Below, one piece after another: positions 6,421 to 11,632 of a stretch of DNA of 11,632 nt. Under the pieces are notes generated by a model that saw nothing but the letters and a program-made list of their open reading frames with translations, did no database searches and was not told the DNA's origin. Within the stretch, counting starts at the first letter, position 1, and each line of letters opens with the position of its first letter. This stretch comes from an uncultured Dialister sp. (GTDB lineage: Bacteria > Bacillota > Negativicutes > Veillonellales > Dialisteraceae): contig NZ_UPZP01000078.1 of the NCBI RefSeq assembly GCF_900538805.1, forward strand, positions 1 to 11,632, in the 5' to 3' direction. Both the position numbers and the translations under genes were made by a program.

Positions 6421-6606
6421 ACGCCCCTATCCTCCGTCCCCTAACGGCCCCCTTCCTGGGGAAGGGGCTCTTGCACTTCGTCATGCAGCAGTAGTGACAC
6501 AAAGGTAAGACCCGTAACGCTTGCCGTGGAGCGGCATATAAAACTCATCGCCCGAAGGGCGATACCATAACCCTCAGCCCGAAGGGCTGTCAAACTTAAG
6601 AACCCT
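6421..6606. repeat. Composite intergenic element, copy 1 (~186 bp)
   Basis: It begins with ACGCCCCTATCCTCCGTC and is repeated in direct orientation at 9448-9629. Parts in order: hairpin CCCCTTCC-TGG-GGAAGGGG (6449-6467), CTTCGTCATG, GACACAAAGGTAAGACCCGT, hairpin ATCGCCC-GAA-GGGCGAT (6547-6563), and hairpin CAGCCC-GAA-GGGCTG (6575-6589). Open frames crossing it are not conserved in register between the copies. The arrangement recalls REP/BIME-type extragenic repeats, but no GTAG foot typical of RAYT-linked REPs was seen. Confidence 0.7.
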
Positions 6607-6711
6607 CCGGCCAAAGGCCGGTCAATCTTAAGAACCTTTCGCACCCAAAGGACGCAGAACCCTTTGAACCTTCTGAACCCTCTGAACCCTTTCGCGCCTG
6701 TGGAGCGCGAA
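6607..6711. repeat. Hairpin and nonamer cluster following composite element 1
   Basis: It contains the perfect hairpin CCGGCC-AAA-GGCCGG (6607-6621). Four nonamers follow in series (6657-6692: GAACCCTTT, GAACCTTCT, GAACCCTCT, GAACCCTTT), then a hairpin with 7-bp arms TTCGCGC/GCGCGAA (6691-6711). The cluster runs right up to the yerC promoter. Confidence 0.7.
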
Positions 6712-6716
6712 TCCCT

Positions 6717-6745
6717 TTGCGCCTGTCGGCCTGTAATGTTATAAT
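6717..6745 (+). promoter_or_regulatory. Promoter of the yerC-manB-alsD operon (TGtTATAAT)
   Basis: A perfect extended -10, TGTTATAAT (6737-6745), is preceded at 17 bp by TTGCGC (6717-6722), a weak -35. Transcription should start near 6752. The -35 region abuts the repeat island, so the island could influence this promoter. Confidence 0.7.
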
Positions 6746-6804
6746 ATACTAAAGTAAAAAAGCTGGCGCAAAGGCCGGTTTCTAAGATGAAAAGAGGGAT
6801 ACCT

Positions 6805-7110
6805 ATGAGTGTGAACCAGAGACTTGTCAATCCTCTGACCGATACATTGTTTGATGCCATCCTTTCCCTGAAGACCAGGGATGAATGTTATGAATTCTTT
6901 GAAGATCTGTGCACCATCAACGAGCTTCGGGATATGTCCCAGCGGCTGGAGGTGGCCCGTATGCTGGAAAACGGGGAAAAGTATGACCAGATTGAAAAGA
7001 AGACGGGGGCCAGCACAGCCACCATTTCCAGGGTAAAGCGGTGCCTCAAGTACGGCGCCGATGGCTATCTGACCGTGCTGAACCGGCTTAAGGAGAAAGG
7101 AGAAGAATAA
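6805..7110 (+). CDS. yerC: YerC/YecD family TrpR-like DNA-binding protein
   Basis: The ATG at 6805 (101 aa) is chosen over the ATG at 6787 because AGAGGG stands 6 nt before it; the earlier codon has no ribosome binding site. The protein belongs to the small all-helical TrpR-superfamily group called YerC/YecD. A helical N-terminal half contains ELRDMSQRLEVARML (40-54). A helix-turn-helix at about 58-82 includes YDQIEKKTGASTATISRVKR, where GASTATISR is the recognition helix region. It presumably binds DNA as a dimer; target and ligand are not established for the family. TAA ends 2 bp before the next gene's start, so both are co-transcribed. It could autoregulate the operon (inference). Confidence 0.88.
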   Translation: MSVNQRLVNPLTDTLFDAILSLKTRDECYEFFEDLCTINELRDMSQRLEVARMLENGEKYDQIEKKTGASTATISRVKRCLKYGADGYLTVLNRLKEKGEE

Positions 7111-7112
7111 AA

Positions 7113-8480
7113 GTGGAACCTTTGCATATGTCCCATGAGGGATTCAAAGCTTACGATATCCGGGGAATTGTGCCGGATGAGGTGAATGAGGACCTGGCCT
7201 ACCGGGTGGGCCGTGCCTATGCGGCGCTGTACCATCCCAGGGCCATGTGTATTGGCTTTGACGTGCGGCCCAGTTCCAGGAAAATCAGTGAGGCCACAGC
7301 CAGAGGGCTCATGGACGGCGGCAGCGACGTGTATGATATCGGTCTCTGCGGCACGGAAATGATGTATTTCGGCACCTTCCACTATGGCATGGACGGCGGC
7401 TTCATGATTACCGCCAGCCATAATCCATCCGATTACAACGGTATCAAAATCGTAAGGGAAGAGGGCATTCCCGTCAGCGCTGACACGGGCCTCAAGGATA
7501 TCGAAGCCCTGGCCTTTTCCGGCGATTTCCCGGAAAGTGAAAAGAAGGGGCAGCTGTTTCATAAGGAAATCCTGTCCGATTACATAGAGTCCCTCTTGAG
7601 CTTTGTGGATGTGAAGGCCATGAAGCCATTCCACATCGTGGTGAATGCAGGAAATGGCTGCGCCAATATTGCCTTTTCCGAATTAAAGAAACATCTTCCC
7701 TTCCATTTCACGGAAATGTACATGGACCCCGACGGTTCCTTCCCCCACGGCGTGCCCAATCCCATGCTGGAGGAATGCAGAAAGCCCCTGGTGGATGCGG
7801 TGCTTTCGGAAAAAGCGGACCTGGGCATTGCCTGGGACGGCGATTTTGATCGCTGTTTCTTTATTGATGAAAAGGGGCACTTTGTGGAAGGATACTACAT
7901 GGTAGGCCTTCTGGCGGAATATTTTCTGAAGCATCACAGGGGAGAGACCATTGTCCACGATCCAAGGGTATTCTGGTGCACTGAAAAAATCTGCCATTCC
8001 CTTGGCGGGCAGCCGGTGGAATCCAAAGGCGGCCATGCCTTCATGAAGGAAACCATGCGCCGGGTAAAGGGCATTTACGGCGCGGAAAATTCGGCGCACC
8101 ACTTCTTCCGTGATTTTTCCTACTGCGATTCCGGCATGATTCCCTGGCTCATTGTGACACAGATTATGAGTGAAAAGGGAAAGCATCTGGGGGAACTGGT
8201 GGAAGAAATGGAAAAGGAATTCCCCTGCAGCGGTGAAATCAATCTCACCGTAAAAAACAGTGATTTCATTCTGGAAAAGGTGAAAGAGAAATATGGGAAA
8301 AATGCGAGCCGGGTGGACCTCATCGACGGCGTAGGCATTGAGTACGACCGCTGGCGCTTCAACCTGCGCCCCTCCAACACGGAACCCCTGATTCGTTTCA
8401 ACATGGAAACCAAGGGTGACAGGAAGCTGTTGGAAGAAAAGAAAAAGGAAATTATGGATTTCATTCATTCATTGGAATGA
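7113..8480 (+). CDS. manB: Phosphomannomutase/phosphoglucomutase
   Basis: The GTG start at 7113 gives 455 aa, usual for alpha-D-phosphohexomutases, and AGGAG (7098-7102) precedes it by 10 nt. The four functional sites are present: phosphoserine loop TASHNPSDYNG with Ser102, Mg-binding DGDFDR with Asp242, Asp244 and Asp246, sugar-binding GAENSAHHFF (323-332), and phosphate-binding RPSNTEPLIRF (419-429). The sugar loop and the following RDFSYCDSGMIPW closely resemble bacterial CpsG/ManB enzymes, favouring mannose-6-phosphate to mannose-1-phosphate conversion for GDP-sugar and surface glycan synthesis. Glucose phosphates may also be used. The enzyme is cytoplasmic. The gene follows yerC by 2 bp and precedes acetolactate decarboxylase by 59 bp. 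The exact sugar preference is inferred. Confidence 0.93.
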   Translation: MEPLHMSHEGFKAYDIRGIVPDEVNEDLAYRVGRAYAALYHPRAMCIGFDVRPSSRKISEATARGLMDGGSDVYDIGLCGTEMMYFGTFHYGMDGGFMITASHNPSDYNGIKIVREEGIPVSADTGLKDIEALAFSGDFPESEKKGQLFHKEILSDYIESLLSFVDVKAMKPFHIVVNAGNGCANIAFSELKKHLPFHFTEMYMDPDGSFPHGVPNPMLEECRKPLVDAVLSEKADLGIAWDGDFDRCFFIDEKGHFVEGYYMVGLLAEYFLKHHRGETIVHDPRVFWCTEKICHSLGGQPVESKGGHAFMKETMRRVKGIYGAENSAHHFFRDFSYCDSGMIPWLIVTQIMSEKGKHLGELVEEMEKEFPCSGEINLTVKNSDFILEKVKEKYGKNASRVDLIDGVGIEYDRWRFNLRPSNTEPLIRFNMETKGDRKLLEEKKKEIMDFIHSLE

Positions 8481-8487
8481 TGATACA

Positions 8488-8518
8488 GGTTATTGCCGGG
8501 ATTTTTCCCGGCAATTCT
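8488..8518 (+). terminator. Hairpin between manB and alsD (possible partial terminator)
   Basis: A 9-bp perfect stem ATTGCCGGG (8488-8496) / CCCGGCAAT (8503-8511) with a 6-nt loop is followed by TCTCTTT, a poor U-tract. It starts 7 nt after the manB stop and ends 28 nt before alsD. It may reduce downstream expression or stabilise the manB message rather than stop transcription fully. Confidence 0.5.
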
Positions 8519-8539
8519 CTTTGGAAGGGAGACAGCAAA

Positions 8540-9268
8540 ATGAATTCATCTATAAACAGCAGGACTCTTTTCCAGGCAGCCCTTCTGCAGTCTCTTATAT
8601 TGGGCCATTACGAAGGCTCTGTAGAAGTGAAGGAGCTCAAAGGACAGGGGGATTTCGGCATCGGTACCTTTGATTCCCTGGATGGAGAGCTTATCATGTG
8701 CCGGGGAAAGGTGTACCAGGTCAACGGCAGGGGAGAAGTGAAGGAGGCCCATGACCGGTGGAAGGTACCTTTTGCTGATGTATTCTTTTTTGAAACAGAC
8801 AGAACACTCCCGCTGAAGGATATTTCATCCCTGAATGAACTCAGGGAGAAGGCGGATGATTTGATTCAGGGCTGGGGACCTAACTATTTTTACGGTATAC
8901 GTATTCATGGAGTTTTTGATAAAGTATATGCCAGAAGTGAAAGAGCACAGCAGAAGCCCTATAGACGGCTGGATGAAGTGATGAAAAAGGACCAGGTGGA
9001 ATTCCACTTTGACCACACCGAAGGCACCCTCATCGGCCTTTACTGCCCCTCCTTCATGGACGGCCTCAACATGCCGGGTTACCATTTCCACTACCTCTCC
9101 GATGGCAGGAAAGAAGGGGGCCACGTATTTGACCTGTGCCTGAAGGAGGGAAAGGCGGAATTCTGCCTCCTCTCCGACCTCAAGCTGAAACTACCTCGGT
9201 CGTCAAACTTTGGGAGAATTGATTTCACGGAAAATCTGGTGGAAGCGGTGAAAAAAGTGGAAGGGTGA
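8540..9268 (+). CDS. alsD: Acetolactate decarboxylase
   Basis: The ATG at 8540 (242 aa) has AAGGGAG 8 nt upstream; an in-frame ATG at 8477 inside manB lacks a site. The family converts 2-acetolactate to acetoin, CO2 being released, in the cytoplasm. The zinc site is visible as His182-x-His184 in GYHFHYLSDG and His195 in GGHVFDL, with the spacing (H-x-H-10 residues-H) of characterised AlsD/BudA enzymes. Glu50 in DGELI and Arg121 in YGIRIHG match the conserved active-site acid and arginine. Length is normal (about 230-260 aa). No acetolactate synthase gene is beside it, so it may serve acetoin formation or drain surplus acetolactate from branched-chain amino acid synthesis (inference). A long repeat-filled 3' region precedes its likely terminator at 9802. 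Confidence 0.94.
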   Translation: MNSSINSRTLFQAALLQSLILGHYEGSVEVKELKGQGDFGIGTFDSLDGELIMCRGKVYQVNGRGEVKEAHDRWKVPFADVFFFETDRTLPLKDISSLNELREKADDLIQGWGPNYFYGIRIHGVFDKVYARSERAQQKPYRRLDEVMKKDQVEFHFDHTEGTLIGLYCPSFMDGLNMPGYHFHYLSDGRKEGGHVFDLCLKEGKAEFCLLSDLKLKLPRSSNFGRIDFTENLVEAVKKVEG

Positions 9269-9299
9269 GGAGGACGGCTGTCCGCTGGCTGGAGTTGGA

Positions 9300-9447
9300 A
9301 TGAAGGAACCCCTCCCTCACACCGGCCATCCTGAGCGGAAGCGGGCACAACCTTTCTACACAACCTTTTTACACAACCCGCAGCGCAGCTGCGCCCCTTC
9401 AGCGCCCGAAGGGCGCTGAATCTTTTGAACCCTTTCGTATCGACCTG
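9300..9447. repeat. Hairpin cluster at the start of intergenic island 2
   Basis: It includes the perfect palindrome GCGCAGCTGCGC (9383-9394) and a 10-bp stem TTCAGCGCCC with a GAA loop (9398-9420). Two nonamers follow, GAATCTTTT and GAACCCTTT (9418-9435). No gene is supported here. Confidence 0.65.
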
Positions 9448-9629
9448 ACGCCCCTATCCTCCGTCGCCTGCAGCGCCACCTCCTTCCTGGGGAAGGAGGC
9501 TTCGGCTCTCCGTCATGTAGCACTGGAGACACAAATGTAAATCCCGTAGCGCTGACTATGTACTCATCGCCGCCAAAGGCGGCGATACCACAACCCTCAG
9601 CCCGAAGGGCTGTCAAACCTTAGAACCCT
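9448..9629. repeat. Composite intergenic element, copy 2 (~182 bp)
   Basis: This direct repeat of 6421-6606 starts with the identical 18 bases ACGCCCCTATCCTCCGTC. The first hairpin is CCTCCTTCC-TGG-GGAAGGAGG (9479-9499), where copy 1 has C-G instead of T-A in the stem. The second is ATCGCCGCC-AAA-GGCGGCGAT (9566-9586), two base pairs longer than in copy 1. The third is identical, CAGCCC-GAA-GGGCTG (9598-9612). Stem changes are compensated, so the fold rather than the primary sequence appears to be kept. Confidence 0.7.
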
Positions 9630-9771
9630 AAGAACCTTCTGAATCTTCACGCCGAAGGCGTGTCCAAAGGGCGATACCACACCCTCGGGCCAAAGGCCCG
9701 TCGCCCCCTGAGCGTAAGCGAACACAACCCTTTGCCCGAAGGGCAAAGCCCCTTCGCCCGCGGAGCGGGCG
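9623..9771. repeat. Nonamers and hairpin series ending intergenic island 2
   Basis: Three nonamers (9623-9649: GAACCCTAA, GAACCTTCT, GAATCTTCA) are followed by perfect hairpins. These are CACGCC-GAA-GGCGTG (9648-9662), CGGGCC-AAA-GGCCCG (9686-9700), TTTGCCC-GAA-GGGCAAA (9731-9747) and CGCCCG-CGGAG-CGGGCG (9755-9771). The stretch is not coding on either strand in any convincing frame. Confidence 0.7.
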
Positions 9772-9801
9772 TCAACCGTTCCCTTTGCACCCTCTGAACC
9801 C

Positions 9802-9824
9802 GGGACCGCTATGCGGTCCCTTTT
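9802..9824 (+). terminator. Intrinsic terminator, probably of the yerC-manB-alsD operon
   Basis: GGGACCGC (9802-9809) pairs with GCGGTCCC (9813-9820) around a TAT loop, followed by TTTTAT. It is the first good terminator after alsD, 534 bp beyond its stop codon, and is entered from a CTCTGAACCC nonamer-like sequence. Confidence 0.75.
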
Positions 9825-9871
9825 ATGACTTCTATGCAACGAAATTCCCCTTAACTATGTCAAGTTAGTAA

Positions 9872-9900
9872 TTACCGAAGACGCTGCAAGATGTTACAAT
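9872..9900 (+). promoter_or_regulatory. Promoter of fumC (TGtTACAAT)
   Basis: The extended -10 TGTTACAAT (9892-9900) has TTACCG (9872-9877) at 17-bp spacing as a weak -35. The start near 9907 leaves a leader of about 65 nt in which TGAGAA and TTCTCA could pair. No operator is recognisable. Confidence 0.65.
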
Positions 9901-9971
9901 GAGTCTTGAGAAGTTTTCCTTGTTGGGAGAGTGCATTTCTCAGCAGGTGTATTTTACATAAGGAGACAATT

Positions 9972-11357
9972 ATGGAATATCGTATCGAACATGATTCTTT
10001 AGGCGAAGTCCGTGTTCCTGCAGACCACATGTGGGGCGCCCAGACCCAGCGCTCTTTTGAAAATTTCAAAATCGGCCATGTGATGCCGAAAGAAATTATC
10101 CGCGCCTTTGCTATCCTGAAAAAATGCGCCGCTAAGGTGAACGAGGAAAGAGGGGCCCTGGCTCCTGAAAAGGGAGAAGCCATTAAGAGCGCCTGTGATG
10201 AAATCCTGAAAGGCGAGTGGGACGGTGAATTCCCGCTGGTGGTGTACCAGACCGGCTCCGGCACCCAGAGCAACATGAATATGAACGAAGTGGTGGCCCA
10301 TATTGCCAATGCCAAACTGGAAAAGGCAGGCAGCACCCTTCGAGTTCATCCCAATGATGATGTAAATATGTCCCAGTCCTCCAACGATACATTCCCCACA
10401 GCCCTTCATGTGGCGGCTGTATATTCCCTCCATCAGTACCTGTATGGGCCTTTGGACGGACTCATTGCTACCTTTGAGGCAAAGAGCAGGGAATACATGC
10501 ACACCGTAAAAATCGGCCGCACCCATGTGCAGGATGCGGTGCCCCTCACCTTTGGACAGGAAGTGTCGGGCTGGGTGGAAATGCTGAAGAAATCCAAATC
10601 CATGATTGAGGACGGAGAAAAGTACCTCCACGAGCTGGCCATCGGCGGCACTGCCGTAGGCACTGGCCTCAACAGCCCCAAGGATTTCGGCGAAAAGGTG
10701 GCGAAGGCCATTTCCGAGGAAACGGGCATTCCCTTTACCTCGGCTGCCAATAAGTTCTATGCGTTGACCGGAAGAGACGACATGGTTTTCACCCATGGCG
10801 CCCTGGACGCTTTGGGCGGGGACTGCATGAAATTTGCCGATGATATCCGTCTTTTGGCCGGCGGCCCAAGGGCAGGTCTTGGCGAACTGACCATTCCTGC
10901 CAATGAACCGGGCTCCTCCATCATGCCGGGCAAGGTAAATCCCACCCAGTGTGAAGCCCTGACCATGGTGGCCTGCCGGGTGCACGGCAACCAGGCCGTC
11001 ATTTCCATGGCTTCCTCCCAGGGGCGGTTTGAGCTGAATGTATACGCACCGGTTATGGCGGACAGCTTTATCGAATCGGTGAAACTTCTGGGCGAAGCCA
11101 TTCATTCCTTTGATATTCACTGTGCCCAGGGAATCAAAGTCAATGAAGAACGGATGGAGGAACTGGTGGAAAAATCCCTCATGCTCGTCACGGCCCTGTC
11201 TCCCCATATCGGCTATGAAAAATCGGCGGAAATTGCCAAGAAGGCCTTCAAAGATAACAGCTCCCTTCGGGAAGCGGCAGTGGCTCTGGGCTATGTAACG
11301 CCAGAGGAATATGACAAGTGGGTGGTTCCTAAAGATATGACCAACGTGGACCGGTAA
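9972..11357 (+). CDS. fumC: Class II fumarate hydratase
   Basis: The ATG at 9972 (461 aa) is 6 nt after AAGGAG. Upstream in-frame codons from 9906 lie at the transcription start and are not used. The enzyme interconverts fumarate and L-malate and needs no iron-sulfur cluster; it acts as a cytoplasmic homotetramer. Family blocks: TGSGTQSNMNMNEV (95-108), SSNDTFPTA (136-144), GRTHVQDAVPLTFGQE with catalytic base-region His185 (182-197), and the superfamily signature GSSIMPGKVNPTQCEA (314-329) on the mobile loop with the Ser315-Ser316 pair. The combination is that of FumC rather than of aspartase, whose blocks differ. In an anaerobe it would serve the reductive succinate branch or C4-dicarboxylate use (inference). 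It is a single-gene unit with its own promoter and terminator. Confidence 0.95.
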   Translation: MEYRIEHDSLGEVRVPADHMWGAQTQRSFENFKIGHVMPKEIIRAFAILKKCAAKVNEERGALAPEKGEAIKSACDEILKGEWDGEFPLVVYQTGSGTQSNMNMNEVVAHIANAKLEKAGSTLRVHPNDDVNMSQSSNDTFPTALHVAAVYSLHQYLYGPLDGLIATFEAKSREYMHTVKIGRTHVQDAVPLTFGQEVSGWVEMLKKSKSMIEDGEKYLHELAIGGTAVGTGLNSPKDFGEKVAKAISEETGIPFTSAANKFYALTGRDDMVFTHGALDALGGDCMKFADDIRLLAGGPRAGLGELTIPANEPGSSIMPGKVNPTQCEALTMVACRVHGNQAVISMASSQGRFELNVYAPVMADSFIESVKLLGEAIHSFDIHCAQGIKVNEERMEELVEKSLMLVTALSPHIGYEKSAEIAKKAFKDNSSLREAAVALGYVTPEEYDKWVVPKDMTNVDR

Positions 11358-11365
11358 TTCGTAAA

Positions 11366-11480
11366 AGCAGGTGGCCGCACCTTCACGTTTCTATATACTG
11401 CTGCGAAGCGGCCGCCACAACCTTCGGGCCAAAGACCCGTCTAACCTGAATCCTCTGAACCCTATGAATCCTTTGAACCC
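11366..11480. repeat. Intergenic island 3 in the fumC 3' UTR
   Basis: It contains GTGGCCGC and GCGGCCGCCAC as imperfect arms. A CGGG(c)C-AAA-G(a)CCCG hairpin (11425-11439) has one C-A mismatch. Three nonamers (11448-11474: GAATCCTCT, GAACCCTAT, GAATCCTTT) and a fourth partial GAACCC run directly into the fumC terminator. The layout resembles the end of island 2. Confidence 0.65.
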
Positions 11481-11524
11481 GGGGCTGTGAAAAAATGTTT
11501 AATCATTTCTTCACAGCCCCTTTT
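11481..11524 (+). terminator. Intrinsic terminator of fumC
   Basis: GGGGCTGTGAA (11481-11491) pairs perfectly with TTCACAGCCCC (11510-11520), the inner AAATG/CATTT extends the stem, and TTTT follows. It lies 123 bp after the fumC stop codon. Confidence 0.88.
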
Positions 11525-11632
11525 CCGCTTCGTTTATAGATTCAGAAAATTGCCAAAAATAACAGTAAGCTGTTCTCCGTATTGTCATCTCGAGCGGAGC
11601 TGCATGTCGATATGAGAGCAAAGGTATTTGGC
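11525..11632. other. Intergenic tail with an imperfect inverted repeat
   Basis: No gene is supported. TCATCTCGA (11585-11593) and TCGATATGA (11607-11615) form an inverted repeat with one mismatch in nine pairs. It resembles widespread extragenic repeats of the TCATCTCGAGCGGAGC type (recollection, not verified). Confidence 0.4.

Noticed and set aside
6421..6606. Classical REP/BIME with RAYT partner
   Set aside because: No conserved GTAG foot and no TnpA-REP gene in the window. The resemblance is only architectural.
6441..6860. Minus-strand reading frame of 139 codons over the repeat island and yerC start
   Set aside because: It consists of translated repeats (GFRGFRRFKGF from the nonamers) and antisense yerC. 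Its counterpart over copy 2 is out of register, and it has no ribosome binding site or family resemblance.
9648..9771. CRISPR-like spacing of palindromes
   Set aside because: Stems differ from one another, intervals are irregular and there are no constant-length spacers or cas genes.
9356..9839. Two minus-strand frames over island 2
   Set aside because: The translations are low-complexity products of hairpins and repeats. Similarity to the frame over island 1 comes from the DNA repeat, not from a protein family.
9999..11207. Minus-strand frame of 402 codons opposite fumC
   Set aside because: It is a shadow caused by codon bias in fumC; it has no motifs and no promoter.
1..11632. Defence system, toxin-antitoxin pair, prophage or insertion sequence
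   Set aside because: No transposase, integrase, nuclease, small overlapping gene pair or terminal inverted repeat with target duplication was found on either strand.

Overview
The window looks like ordinary chromosome from a low-to-mid GC bacterium of the Firmicutes. Pointers are a SAM-I (S-box) riboswitch in front of metNIQ, a YerC/YecD-type TrpR-like regulator, strong AGGAGG-type ribosome binding sites and use of TTG and GTG starts. The gene content and the intergenic repeats fit a Negativicutes gut or oral anaerobe (Dialister/Veillonella relatives), but that placement is inference. No tRNA, rRNA, CRISPR array, transposase, phage gene or recognisable defence system was seen.

Region 1 (1-2389, + strand, visibly more AT-rich than the rest) is the end of a tightly overlapping glycan operon. 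It holds the damaged 3' part of what looks like a large membrane glycosyltransferase-type protein, then a TIM-barrel sugar phosphate isomerase/epimerase, then a family 2 glycosyltransferase of the dolichol-phosphate-mannose-synthase type. Region 2 (2495-3357) holds a small cytoplasmic SGNH/GDSL hydrolase and a bidirectional terminator.

Region 3 (3372-6196, - strand) is a complete methionine ABC importer operon, metN-metI-metQ. It has a good promoter, a SAM-I riboswitch and an intrinsic terminator. An 11-nt complementarity between the aptamer's 3' edge and the terminator arm spells out the switch: with SAM bound, transcription stops before metN.

Region 4 (6740-9268, + strand) is an apparent operon of yerC, phosphomannomutase/phosphoglucomutase and acetolactate decarboxylase. 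Region 5 (9892-11524) is a class II fumarase with its own promoter and terminator.

The least explained material is intergenic. Three islands (about 6240-6735, 9300-9800 and 11366-11480) are mosaics of short perfect hairpins with GAA or AAA triloops, nonamer GAAYCYTYT tandem runs, other 7-8 bp tandem runs and a duplicated ~185 bp composite element whose hairpin stems change by compensation. Two of the islands lie between a stop codon and the transcription terminator of that gene, so they should be transcribed as 3' UTR. These islands are the best candidates for something under-described; the protein-coding genes are conventional families.
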